From NCBI GenBank assembly GCA_019509785.1, contig JAEKLQ010000022.1, positions 186,001 through 250,000 of the forward strand: 64,000 nt of DNA, given 5' to 3'. Positions 26,368 to 34,611 of the stretch are shown piece after piece. Within the stretch, counting starts at the first letter, position 1; the number at the start of each line of letters is the position of its first letter. The position numbers and the translations under genes are program-made. This DNA comes from Fibrobacterota bacterium (GTDB taxonomy: Bacteria > Fibrobacterota > Fibrobacteria > UBA11236). The notes below the pieces were generated by a model, which was not told the origin of the DNA, did not search any database, and worked only from the letters and a program-made list of their open reading frames with translations.

Positions 26368-27049
26368 GCGTCCTCCCGGTTCCCGCCGCCAACGATAGGT
26401 GCCAACCGGCCAGGCGATGCGATACATAACGGAATTCCCGGCGCCCTAACTCGGCCCGCAAGGCGGCCCGGCCGCGGCGGGCCATCGGATCGGACAGGCG
26501 ATAGTCCGCCAGGATACGCCCGCGGTTGCCCGTATCGGCCTTGAACAAGGCTTCCTTCGCGGTCCATAACCGCAGCAAAGCATCTTCGAATCCGGCGCTT
26601 TCGGGCGCAAGGCCGCGAAGGGCCAGGCGCGCGCGCTCCCCGTCGGAAAGGAAGAAGCGGGCCGATTCGCTGCGCAAGGAACGCTCGGCCTCCAGGTCGA
26701 CGCCCAGGCCTTGTCCGGGCGCGTCCAAGCAGGCGACGGCGACGGCCATGCCGCCGGAATGGGTCAGGGACATATCCGGGGCCGGAAAGGCCAGCCCCGC
26801 GGTATCGGGGCCCCTGTCCAGGCGCCGGAGCAGGCGGCGCAAGGCGGCGCGGCCCGTGAGCCAGGAACGCCTCCGTTCCGTTCCATCCAGGTTACGGTAA
26901 CGCGCGAGTTCCCCCGGGGTGAGCAGGTCCACGGACAAAGGGGAGAAGGCCACGGCCGCGCGCACGTCCAGGCCCAAGGCGCGGCGCCATTCCCCCGCCA
27001 ATCCGCCGGCCTCGAGGTAGGCGGAGATGCCGGGCAAGGTTTCAATCAT
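26360..27049 (-). CDS. 4'-phosphopantetheinyl transferase (Sfp type)
   Basis: 229 residues. It transfers phosphopantetheine from CoA to the serine of carrier proteins. The magnesium and CoA motifs are present: SLTHSGG (94-100), GVDLE (Asp118, Glu120) and LWTAKEALFK (Trp162, Lys165, Glu166). Length and motif order are those of the Sfp/EntD group used in secondary metabolism and not of AcpS. It overlaps the reductase gene upstream by 8 bp and the ferritin-like gene downstream by 8 bp. The two carrier proteins of the operon are obvious substrates. Confidence 0.92.
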   Translation of the reverse strand: MIETLPGISAYLEAGGLAGEWRRALGLDVRAAVAFSPLSVDLLTPGELARYRNLDGTERRRSWLTGRAALRRLLRRLDRGPDTAGLAFPAPDMSLTHSGGMAVAVACLDAPGQGLGVDLEAERSLRSESARFFLSDGERARLALRGLAPESAGFEDALLRLWTAKEALFKADTGNRGRILADYRLSDPMARRGRAALRAELGRREFRYVSHRLAGWHLSLAAGTGRTLG

Positions 27050-28142
27050 GGGCGGCCTCGCGGCCCCAGCGCGTGGCCACCAGGCGGGCGCAGGCGTTAC
27101 GGAGGAGGGTTTCCGGATCGGGAGCGCGATAAGCGGATCCCATCAAGGCGGCCAATTTGTCATTGCGGATATCCTTATCGATGTAAAGCTGGCGCGCGAA
27201 CGGTGCCACGCTGGCCACGCTCTGGCGCACGATTCCGCCCGCGAAGTTGCGCACGCCCTCGTCGAGCAAGGCGAAGGCCTCGAAGTCGGAGAAGAGGGGC
27301 GGCAGGATGCGGCGCGCGCGGAAACCGGCATCGCGGCCGAATTCGGCGAAGGCGGCATCGACCAGGCGGCCTAAGGTGAGGGATTCCCCGCGCGCATGGG
27401 AGGCGTGGTAAATGCCGCGGGGCGCGCCTTGGCGCAGTACGCAGACGGCCGCGGCGGCGGCGAAATCCCCGGTGACGAAATACAAAGGGGTTTCCGGCTT
27501 GCCGGGGACGATGGACATGAGTCCGTGGAAAAAAAGCTTGAGGGTATTGTGGAAGGCATTGTACTGGGTGACCTGGCCGAGCTCATTATCGGCGATGGCG
27601 GTGGCCAGGCGGCAGATTTTCCAGGGGAGATCCCGGTGGGCCGGCAGGAGGTTTTCGCATTCCCGTTTCGATCGTTCATAATGGTTGGCGAAGCCGTCCG
27701 CCTCGGTAAAATGGTCTTCCCCGATGGCGCCGGCCCGCAGGCCGGAGGCGTATACGCTGCTCAACAGGCAGAGGGAAGAGAGCGCCGGGCATCTTTCCGC
27801 GAAGGCCAGCAGCTTTTCCGCGCCGCGCACGTTGACCCGATCCGCCAAAGCCGCTTCTACGTTGAACCGGATCACGGCGGCTGCGTGCACGATGCCGGCC
27901 ACGGCCTTAGCATCGACTCCGACGAAAGGCTCCGGGTCCTCCAGATCGCCTGGTACGAAAGCGAAGCGCGGCGAAGGCCCTCCCAACGCGCGTTCCAGGT
28001 CTTCCCGCTTCGCGGCGGCCATGGCCCCGTCGCGAGCGCGGCTCCATAGGATAAGGGGGACATCGGTGGTCTCCGCCAAGCGGCGCGCCACGCGGGAGCC
28101 CAGGTATCCGTCCGCGCCGGTGATGAGGATGGCGCCCTTCAC
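27042..28142 (-). CDS. NAD(P)-dependent epimerase/reductase (extended SDR)
   Basis: About 366 residues from GTG 28142, which overlaps the upstream stop as GTGA. The Rossmann motif is TGADGYLGSRVA near the N-terminus and the catalytic YxxxK is in NHYERSKREC. The pattern LLSSVYASG...GEDHFTEADGF resembles thioester-reductase and epimerase members of the family. In this operon it may reduce a carrier-bound thioester or a keto group; that is inference. A longer open frame to 28235 runs into the preceding gene and is unlikely. Confidence 0.85.
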   Translation of the reverse strand: MKGAILITGADGYLGSRVARRLAETTDVPLILWSRARDGAMAAAKREDLERALGGPSPRFAFVPGDLEDPEPFVGVDAKAVAGIVHAAAVIRFNVEAALADRVNVRGAEKLLAFAERCPALSSLCLLSSVYASGLRAGAIGEDHFTEADGFANHYERSKRECENLLPAHRDLPWKICRLATAIADNELGQVTQYNAFHNTLKLFFHGLMSIVPGKPETPLYFVTGDFAAAAAVCVLRQGAPRGIYHASHARGESLTLGRLVDAAFAEFGRDAGFRARRILPPLFSDFEAFALLDEGVRNFAGGIVRQSVASVAPFARQLYIDKDIRNDKLAALMGSAYRAPDPETLLRNACARLVATRWGREAAHD

Positions 28143-29113
28143 GATTCCGCCTGGGGCAAAGGCCAACGGGAAGGTTCGCTTCCGAAGGCTTCCAGAAAAG
28201 CGTAGATCCAACGTTCCAAACCGAAGGCGACGCATCCGGAGTAGGCGTCCTCCCCGGCGCGTTTGATCCCGAAGGCTTCGCCGAAATAATTGCGGTGGAA
28301 GTTGATGGAACCGATGGCCAAAGGCTCTGAGAGGGCGGATTGGCCGGATGCGGATGCGGCGGCGCCATGGCCGGGAGCGGCTGCGGGGCCACTGCCGGCG
28401 ATGCCGGTTGCGGCGGTAGGCCCGCGATAAACCATCTCATGTTTGACCGGATCCAATTTTTGCAGCAGGTACTTGGGATTGGCCTTGGGGTTGAAGAAAG
28501 GATCGGTCGCCGTTTCCCAGGCGATGGGCAAGCCGATGGAGGCGAAATAGGCTTCCAGCTTTTCCCGGTAGCGTTGCAGGAAATCCTTCACCTCGTCCGC
28601 CGTGCCCAGGCAGACGATTTCGCGCATGGAGAAATTCCATTGCCGCCGCAACGGCAGGTAATGGGTTTCGCGACGGAAGCAGGCCGCGCGGGTGGTGAGA
28701 TAGAGGGGCGCATCCAAGGAGCTTCCTTGGAGCAAGGCGTAGAAATGGTAGCAGGCCGCGGGCGTGAGCGCCTCGCGTACGGGCGCGGCGGCGGCCAACC
28801 GGATGCTGCCGTCGTTGCGAAAAGGTTCCCCTTGAGCGAAAGCGGAGAGGTTGGATGGATCGGGATCCAGGGTAACCGGGAAGGTAACCAGGTGCGGGAA
28901 GGAACGGAAATAATCCAGGCGCGCCAGGTCCCGGGCGGCGATGAAGGCCGGGAAGCGATGGGCTTCGGCGCCACACTCCGCGGCCCAGGCCTGGAACAAG
29001 GCGTCGAGGCGGCGGAACAGACGCAAGGGCGCGCCGCTCAAGGATGTCTGGCCGGAGGGATGCCAACGGAGGCCCGGCAGCTTCTCCGGATCGAATCGGG
29101 GGACGGCTTCCAT
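28139..29113 (-). CDS. Class II aaRS-like amino acid:[carrier protein] ligase
   Basis: 324 residues related to the seryl-tRNA synthetase catalytic core but without the tRNA-binding arm. Members of this family activate an amino acid with ATP and attach it to the phosphopantetheine of a carrier protein. Motif 2 lies around TTRAACFRRETHYLPLRRQW (140-159) and motif 3 at GCVAFGLERW. Cys121, Glu165 and Cys294 sit where family members bind an active-site zinc. An Ala/Gly/Pro-rich insert of about 30 residues (232-261) is unusual. The carrier gene immediately upstream overlaps by ATGA, as expected for its partner. Confidence 0.85.
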   Translation of the reverse strand: MEAVPRFDPEKLPGLRWHPSGQTSLSGAPLRLFRRLDALFQAWAAECGAEAHRFPAFIAARDLARLDYFRSFPHLVTFPVTLDPDPSNLSAFAQGEPFRNDGSIRLAAAAPVREALTPAACYHFYALLQGSSLDAPLYLTTRAACFRRETHYLPLRRQWNFSMREIVCLGTADEVKDFLQRYREKLEAYFASIGLPIAWETATDPFFNPKANPKYLLQKLDPVKHEMVYRGPTAATGIAGSGPAAAPGHGAAASASGQSALSEPLAIGSINFHRNYFGEAFGIKRAGEDAYSGCVAFGLERWIYAFLEAFGSEPSRWPLPQAES

Positions 29114-29424
29114 CAGACGTTTCCGTTCCCGCCGAACGGACCGGGTTCGGCGCCGGGATCGATCCCCGCGCGGGTACCCCAGAAGGCGGCATAGATGGAC
29201 GCGACGTCCTTGAAGGCCCCCGGCTTGAGGCGTTCCACGTCGATGGGAGCGCCTGTCAGGCTTTCCAATTCCAGGATCAGATCCATGACTTGCAGGGAGG
29301 TGATGATGCGCCGTTCGAGGATGTGGGTATCGTCGGCGATGTCGGAGGCGGATACCTTGCCGGACAGGCGCGCGATGCGTTCCCGCAAGGCGTCCTTGAC
29401 GTCCTTCATGAGTTGCGGACGCAT
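29113..29424 (-). CDS. Acyl carrier protein (probable partner of the aaRS-like ligase)
   Basis: 103 residues from ATG 29424, overlapping the radical SAM stop as ATGA; ATG 29409 is an alternative. Carrier-protein helices are clear, with the modified Ser expected in RRIITSLQVMDLILELESL and a C-terminal helix VASIYAAFWG. A short Gly/Pro-rich tail follows. Its own stop overlaps the ligase start as ATGA, the arrangement seen with dedicated amino-acid carrier proteins. Confidence 0.85.
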   Translation of the reverse strand: MRPQLMKDVKDALRERIARLSGKVSASDIADDTHILERRIITSLQVMDLILELESLTGAPIDVERLKPGAFKDVASIYAAFWGTRAGIDPGAEPGPFGGNGNV

Positions 29425-30440
29425 CAGAACCAGCCGTCCTTCCACAGGGAGCAATCGCGGCAAGCCGGGCTCTTGTCGTACTGGCGCAGGCTCACCACGC
29501 GGCGGATCTCGCGCATGCGTTCCCCGTTCCACAATTCGGCGAGGGTATGCGTCTTCACGTTGCCGATGATCTCCTTGCGCGCCCAATCATGCACGCACAT
29601 CAGCACGTCGCCGTTATGCAGGATGTTGGCCGTGGAGAAGGGGATGGGGCAATGGCCCATCCACTTGCGGAACGCGTAGCGGCCGGCCTTGTGGGCCCAG
29701 GACAGTTCGCTTTCGGATACGCGCATGTCCCGATCGAATTCCTCCATCGCACCGGTGCGGTTGTTGGCGGTATACACGAAGACGGGCACGCCGCGGGCGG
29801 CCCATTTCCTGCGGAAGGCGTCCACCTCGGGCATATTGTCCTTCAGGCGGATCAGGCGAACGAACACCCGCGTCCCGGGCAGATCGGCGTTGAGCACGCG
29901 GTCCACGCCCGCCATCACCCGTTCGTAGTCCAGGCCGACGCGTACCTTCTTATAGACCTCGGGGCTGATGGCGTCCAGGCTGACGTCCAGCACGTCCAGG
30001 CCGCTCTGCTTGATCTTGGCGATGTTGCGGTCGTCCAGGAAAGCCCCGTTCGTCACCAGTTCCACCGTCACCTTTCCCTTGGTCTTCTCCTTGAAGTTCC
30101 GGATCTTGTCGAAGATGTGCGGATCGAGGAAGGGTTCGTTTTGCAGCATGGGCACGAAGGTGTCCACCTCCGGATGTTCCGCGATCTCGTCGGTGATCTT
30201 GTCGAACAGCCCGACCTCCATCCGGCCGCTGGGGAACACGTCCTTGAAGACGGGATACGGGCACATTTTGCAGGCGGCCTGGCAGGCGTTCACCGTCTGC
30301 AATTGGATGCCCATCGGGAAAGGCAGCTTGGCCATGTCCCGGCTCGGGGAATACTGATTGTTAGCCCACCGCATCTTGCCGTACAAGCGCCACTGGTATC
30401 GCAGCTTTCCCATCTTCTTGATCTTGGGGGTGGCTTCCAT
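29424..30440 (-). CDS. Radical SAM protein with SPASM-like C-terminal domain
   Basis: 338 residues from ATG 30440. The radical SAM cluster motif is CQAACKMC (Cys53, Cys57, Cys60), followed by the TIM-barrel pattern VELVTNGAFLDD and VLDVSLDAISPEVY. The C-terminal part has CPIPFSTANILHNGDVLMC and ACRDCSLW, the cysteine layout of an auxiliary Fe-S (SPASM/twitch) domain. Such enzymes modify peptides or small molecules by radical chemistry. No precursor-peptide gene is visible, so a carrier-bound or free amino acid is the more likely substrate here. Confidence 0.9.
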   Translation of the reverse strand: MEATPKIKKMGKLRYQWRLYGKMRWANNQYSPSRDMAKLPFPMGIQLQTVNACQAACKMCPYPVFKDVFPSGRMEVGLFDKITDEIAEHPEVDTFVPMLQNEPFLDPHIFDKIRNFKEKTKGKVTVELVTNGAFLDDRNIAKIKQSGLDVLDVSLDAISPEVYKKVRVGLDYERVMAGVDRVLNADLPGTRVFVRLIRLKDNMPEVDAFRRKWAARGVPVFVYTANNRTGAMEEFDRDMRVSESELSWAHKAGRYAFRKWMGHCPIPFSTANILHNGDVLMCVHDWARKEIIGNVKTHTLAELWNGERMREIRRVVSLRQYDKSPACRDCSLWKDGWF

Positions 30441-30480
30441 CGGTTTCCTTTGCGGTCCGCGTCCTGGTGAACCGCGGCTT

Positions 30481-31623
30481 TCAGACCAAGGCGGTTTCGA
30501 AGTGCAAGGGTAGGACGTCCAGGGCCGGCCCATGGTAACGGCCCGCGGGCGTGGTCACCAGCGCATCGATGTCGGTGGGCTGGGCCATGAGGCCGCGGAA
30601 GGCGGCGCTGAGCGGGTCTTTCTTGTCCAGGCCCACGGAAAGGAACGCGTAGCCGCGGCCGCGGGAGGCGTTATAAGCCTCGATGACCAGGGCCCGCAAC
30701 ACGTTGGCGCGGCCGTCAGCCACGCAGACGTTGACGGCGGTGAGATAACGCAAGGCCCCGCCCGGCGGCGGCAGGGGCGCGGCGCGTAGGAACGGGGCCG
30801 CGAGGTTGAAACCCGCGCGGAAGAGCTTGAGGTTGCGGGAGTAGCGCACCACGCGCATTTGCTTGAAGGACTCCTGATCCCAGAAGGCGACGAAGCCCAA
30901 CAAGCGGCCGCGGCCATCGCGCGCGAGCAGGTAGTCTTCCCAATCCAGGCCGGGGGCCATTTCCACCCAGGCGGCCAGGCTTTCCGGGGAGAACACGGGG
31001 GCGAATTGGCGGCCGGGCGCGACCCGTCGCCAAAGCTCCGCCATCTCTTCGCAGTCCGCTCGCGTGGCGCGCCGGATGGAGGCGCCGGTGGCCGTAGGAG
31101 GGTTCCGCTTCCAGAGCAGGCTCACGTTATGGGCCCGCAGGGTCGCGAAGCGCGTCAGCTCCGGCATTCCCCGCGGTCCTTCGGCGCGGCGGGCCATCGG
31201 CGCATTGCCCCCCAGCACGGTCATGACCGTGGGTACGTCATCGCCGCCGCGTTCGCGGCAATACCCGCGGATGAATCCCGATAGCGCGTCCGCGGCGCCG
31301 GACCCGCGTCGGTCGGGATGCACCTTGAGATCGCTGACGTACATGACGCGGGTCTCGGCACCGAACAGGTAAGCGAGACGCTCGGCCCCGGCCATGCAGC
31401 CCGCCAGGCCGCCGCCGGGCGCGTCCGCCACGGCCAACCGGAAGTCCTTGCCTTCCATGCGGTTCAAGGCGAAGAAATCCGGCGAGCGATCCACCCGCAG
31501 GCCGATGTCCCCTTCCATGGTGCATGCGGCCGACAGATCGATGAGGGCCTGATTGTCCTCCGGGGCCGCGAGGCGCGGCCGCCAGGCGGCGCGTTCCGCC
31601 GCGCTTCCTTCCGCTTTCATCAT
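30481..31623 (-). CDS. Double GNAT-domain acyltransferase
   Basis: 380 residues, two GNAT folds in tandem. The first has the acetyl-CoA loop in VSDLKVHPDRRGSGAADAL; the second (from about residue 180) starts IRRATRADCEEMAEL and is more degenerate. The start ATGATG overlaps the previous stop. GNAT proteins transfer acyl groups to amines. In a cluster with an amino acid:carrier-protein ligase it could N-acylate the amino acid or release it from the carrier; this is inferred. Confidence 0.8.
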   Translation of the reverse strand: MMKAEGSAAERAAWRPRLAAPEDNQALIDLSAACTMEGDIGLRVDRSPDFFALNRMEGKDFRLAVADAPGGGLAGCMAGAERLAYLFGAETRVMYVSDLKVHPDRRGSGAADALSGFIRGYCRERGGDDVPTVMTVLGGNAPMARRAEGPRGMPELTRFATLRAHNVSLLWKRNPPTATGASIRRATRADCEEMAELWRRVAPGRQFAPVFSPESLAAWVEMAPGLDWEDYLLARDGRGRLLGFVAFWDQESFKQMRVVRYSRNLKLFRAGFNLAAPFLRAAPLPPPGGALRYLTAVNVCVADGRANVLRALVIEAYNASRGRGYAFLSVGLDKKDPLSAAFRGLMAQPTDIDALVTTPAGRYHGPALDVLPLHFETALV

Positions 31624-32744
31624 GCCTCCTTACGGATGCGGCAAAAGGCGAAACGGCTCTGCATCAGGCTGCGATCTTTCTTGATCAGCTCGTCCCCGGC
31701 GGGGTCGAGGGGGAAGTGGGCCGCGAGGCGGGCGGGTAGGTCCGTCCAGCCAACGAAGTTGCGGAAGCAGAGGATCGCGCCGGGCTTGGCGGTGCGTAGG
31801 ATTTCCGCGAACAGATCTTCCAGCATGGCCGCATCGTGCCACTCCCCGATATTGGAGAGCGAGAAGCCGTCCAGGCTGGAGGCTGCTTGGGCGCGCAGGT
31901 ATTCGGTGAAAGTGGCGTCGACCAGCAGCAGGCGCTCGGCGGACCCCGCCGCGGCCGCGCCCCCGTCCTCGAGATAGGGGGGTAACGCGCCGGGTACGGA
32001 GGGATCGTAGCGTCCCAGCACCAGGAAGTGCAGGAAATAATTGGCGCGCGCGGGTCGGTGGCGCAGGGTGCGTTCGAACAGCCCGCGGAAATGCCGCGAG
32101 AAGCTGGGGTTTTCCACGTTGGCGAAAAATCCCGGATGGTATGCGCGATTGAAGACCGCGCGATTCAGCAACAGGGAGAACAGGAGGCGCCAACGGGGCG
32201 TGTCCCATTCCCTTTCGAAAAAGCGGATTTGCGATTCCAGATCCCCATAGGCCAGCAGCCTCCGCATGCGGGATTGCGGATGGATGAGCAAGCGCACGAC
32301 GCCCACGATGGCGCGCAGGAACTTTTCCGTGACACCGGCGGCGAGGACCCCGTCGGCCACGGCTTTCCGGCGCGCGTCCCAATAAGCGCGGGCGCCGGGG
32401 GAGAGCGCATCGCCCAGAACGGCATAGGCGCGGGCGCGTTCGGCCGCGGAGGCGGGCACGGCGCCCAGGAAGGCGCGGGCATCGCCGGGAGATAAGCGGC
32501 GCAGGGCGGCGGATTTCAATTCCACCAGATGGTTCTGGGAACGGTTCAGATCGATGGCGGCCACGTGGCCGGCGCCGCGGGCCAGCAGGGACAGGGCCGT
32601 GCAACCTCCCGAAGAGACCACTGCATAGCGCCCGCCGGAATGCGGACGCAGGACTTCCAATTCCAGGAGCGGATCTTCGCGCACTTGGGCGAAGAAAAGG
32701 CGGTCGTCCCGGGGGGTACCGTGGGCGATACGTTCGGGATTCAT
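31620..32744 (-). CDS. BtaA/DUF3419-like SAM-dependent 3-amino-3-carboxypropyl transferase
   Basis: 374 residues, full length for DUF3419. The SAM-site region is VVSSGGCTALSLLARG followed by AIDLNRSQNHLVELK (63-77), and the C-terminal part has SLSNIGEWHD and KPGAILCFRN. In betaine-lipid synthesis BtaA moves the aminocarboxypropyl group of SAM to diacylglycerol. No N-methyltransferase (BtaB) is fused or adjacent here, so the product is probably not an ordinary betaine lipid. It overlaps both neighbours by ATGA. Confidence 0.85.
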   Translation of the reverse strand: MNPERIAHGTPRDDRLFFAQVREDPLLELEVLRPHSGGRYAVVSSGGCTALSLLARGAGHVAAIDLNRSQNHLVELKSAALRRLSPGDARAFLGAVPASAAERARAYAVLGDALSPGARAYWDARRKAVADGVLAAGVTEKFLRAIVGVVRLLIHPQSRMRRLLAYGDLESQIRFFEREWDTPRWRLLFSLLLNRAVFNRAYHPGFFANVENPSFSRHFRGLFERTLRHRPARANYFLHFLVLGRYDPSVPGALPPYLEDGGAAAAGSAERLLLVDATFTEYLRAQAASSLDGFSLSNIGEWHDAAMLEDLFAEILRTAKPGAILCFRNFVGWTDLPARLAAHFPLDPAGDELIKKDRSLMQSRFAFCRIRKEA

Positions 32745-33658
32745 GCGGCCCCCGCGGCCAGCATGCCGTGGCGGCGCAGGAATTCCAGGCAGGGGCCCGC
32801 GATGGCGGACCGCCGCGCGGCCGCGGCGGGATGGTCGAAGGCTTGGTTGCGCAAGGCCAAGGCGTCCCCGGGCAGGCCCGCGTCCGCGTAGGCGCGGGGG
32901 TTGTAATATTCCTTCCAGACGGATTCCAGGTAACCTAGAAGGTACCCTTGCACGCGATCCCGGGCCGCGGCATCCCAAGCGGGCGCATGCTTGGCGAACA
33001 GGTCCCGCGCGACCCGGCGGCCGAATGCCAGATGCCGCGCTTCGTCCCGATGGTGCAGGGAATGGATGCGGCGGGCCAGGGGGTGGAGGCGTTCGTCCCG
33101 GGCGCAACGCGCGTTGTAGGCGTCCACGATCTCCTCGAAGATCATCACCTTGGCGAAAAAGAGGAAGTCCACTTCGCCCTCGGCCGCGTTCTCGACGGGG
33201 AGGAGGGCCATCTTCTTGTCGGGATAGATGCCGCCGGCATAGCGGCGGCAGAAGCCCCCGAACCAACCCATATGGCGGTTCTCTTCCTCCAGGAAATGGT
33301 GCAGGTAGGCATCGTGGCCCGGCAGCGCGCGGGTGGGGGACGTCGTCCCGATGCGGTCGATGGCGGGGCCGCGATCGCCGCGGTACAGGCGTAGGGCCAA
33401 GCCCGCCACCAGGGATTTCTCCCCGTGCACGTTGAGGCTGAAGAAGTTGACGGCCTCGAAGAAGCTCAGGCGCTTGCGCGCGCCTTCGTCCAGGGCCTCA
33501 TAGGCCGGCGTACCGTATAGGGACAACAGCTCCGGGGACAAAAACCAAGCTTCCCGATCCAGGACCGCGGGCCAATCGATGGCGTATTCCCCCGCCTGGG
33601 CTTCCGATGCCTCGCACAGTCGCGCGAGGGTCCTTTCCCAATTTTCCTCGCTGCTCAT
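32741..33658 (-). CDS. AurF-like di-iron N-oxygenase
   Basis: 305 residues from ATG 33658, overlapping the upstream stop as ATGA. It matches the AurF/CmlI di-iron oxygenase family (PF11583) that oxidises amines to hydroxylamine, nitroso or nitro groups. Predicted iron ligands are Glu80 (NVHGE), Glu126 and His129 (EEENRHM), Glu175/176 (FEEIVDAYN), and His202, Glu206 and His209 (HHRDEARH). This points to an N-oxygenated product, but some relatives oxidise carbon, so the chemistry is not proven. Confidence 0.85.
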   Translation of the reverse strand: MSSEENWERTLARLCEASEAQAGEYAIDWPAVLDREAWFLSPELLSLYGTPAYEALDEGARKRLSFFEAVNFFSLNVHGEKSLVAGLALRLYRGDRGPAIDRIGTTSPTRALPGHDAYLHHFLEEENRHMGWFGGFCRRYAGGIYPDKKMALLPVENAAEGEVDFLFFAKVMIFEEIVDAYNARCARDERLHPLARRIHSLHHRDEARHLAFGRRVARDLFAKHAPAWDAAARDRVQGYLLGYLESVWKEYYNPRAYADAGLPGDALALRNQAFDHPAAAARRSAIAGPCLEFLRRHGMLAAGAA

Positions 33659-34611
33659 CGGCACGCACACCTTTCCAGCACTACGCCCTGCCAATTCAGG
33701 CCATAGCCCGACATCAAGAGCAGCAACTTGTCGCCGGAGCGCACGCGGCCCTCCGCCTCCAGCCGCAACAGGTTCACGATATTGTCCCCGCTGATCATAT
33801 GCGCGACTTCCCCCAGGCTCGGGAACGCCACCTTATCGAAACCGATCCCCAGCAGGCGCGAGAGGATTTGCCAGGCTTTCACGTTCATGTTCTGGGTGAC
33901 GATTGCCGACAGGTCCCCGGCCTTGAGGCCCGCTTTCGCCAAGGTCTCGCCCACGAAGCGATGGGTATGATTGAAGAAGGTGCCCACCGTTTCGTCGTCC
34001 GAGGCCCGGGCCCAGGCCCCGTTGGTGCGCGCGTGGCAGGCCAGGATACGGTAACCCGCGGGTTTCCTGCCCACCACCATGGCCGCCGCCCCGTCCGAGA
34101 TCAGGTTGTAGGCTTGCTCGTATTTGGCCCCGGGGGGAAAACGATCCGCCGTGACGCAAAGCGCGGACTGCAAGGCCGGTTCGCCCGCCAGCATCAGAGC
34201 GGCCAGGCGCAGCGCGCCCAGAAGACCGGTGCAAGCCTGCTGGTTTACGCCCAGGACGAAGGCGTCTTCCAGTCCGAACTCCGCCTGCAAATGGCTGGCC
34301 GGGAAGTCCATCAGGTACTTCACGTCCCCGGTGGCCGCGAAGCGGGAGGGATCGCCCAGGTTGGCATTGGCCGGGATGCAGGTCGCGTACAGGAGGGCGC
34401 CGGTCCCCGCCAAATGCGGCCGGAGGGGTTCCACCGCGCGGCGCGCGAGATCGTATGCGGTCGTGCCTTCGGCACAGGCATGCTGCCGCGCGAACCCGGC
34501 GGCCCGCAGGGCCGCGGCCCCGGAGACCAGCAGGCCGAGGGCATCGGCTTCCTCCACCGTACGTTCCACCTCGCCCACGGCGAAAGCCATGGCGTTCAGG
34601 TAGGCGGGCAT
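33655..34611 (-). CDS. KASIII-like 3-oxoacyl-ACP synthase with altered active site
   Basis: 318 residues with the thiolase fold. The nucleophile Cys127 is in NQQACTGLLGAL. The normal HQAN motif reads TQNMNV (Gln240 where FabH has His), and the GNTSAAS-like loop reads GEVAHMISGDN, offering His271. The triad therefore differs from FabH. Such variants often condense or transfer unusual acyl groups. The start overlaps the acyl-AMP ligase end by 16 bp, so the ligase could supply its acyl substrate. Confidence 0.85.
   Translation of the reverse strand: MPAYLNAMAFAVGEVERTVEEADALGLLVSGAAALRAAGFARQHACAEGTTAYDLARRAVEPLRPHLAGTGALLYATCIPANANLGDPSRFAATGDVKYLMDFPASHLQAEFGLEDAFVLGVNQQACTGLLGALRLAALMLAGEPALQSALCVTADRFPPGAKYEQAYNLISDGAAAMVVGRKPAGYRILACHARTNGAWARASDDETVGTFFNHTHRFVGETLAKAGLKAGDLSAIVTQNMNVKAWQILSRLLGIGFDKVAFPSLGEVAHMISGDNIVNLLRLEAEGRVRSGDKLLLLMSGYGLNWQGVVLERCACR

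Noticed and set aside
29424-30440. Radical SAM/SPASM gene considered as a sign of a ribosomal peptide (RiPP) cluster
   Set aside because: No small precursor-peptide gene or peptide-recognition domain was found nearby; the neighbours are carrier-protein enzymes.
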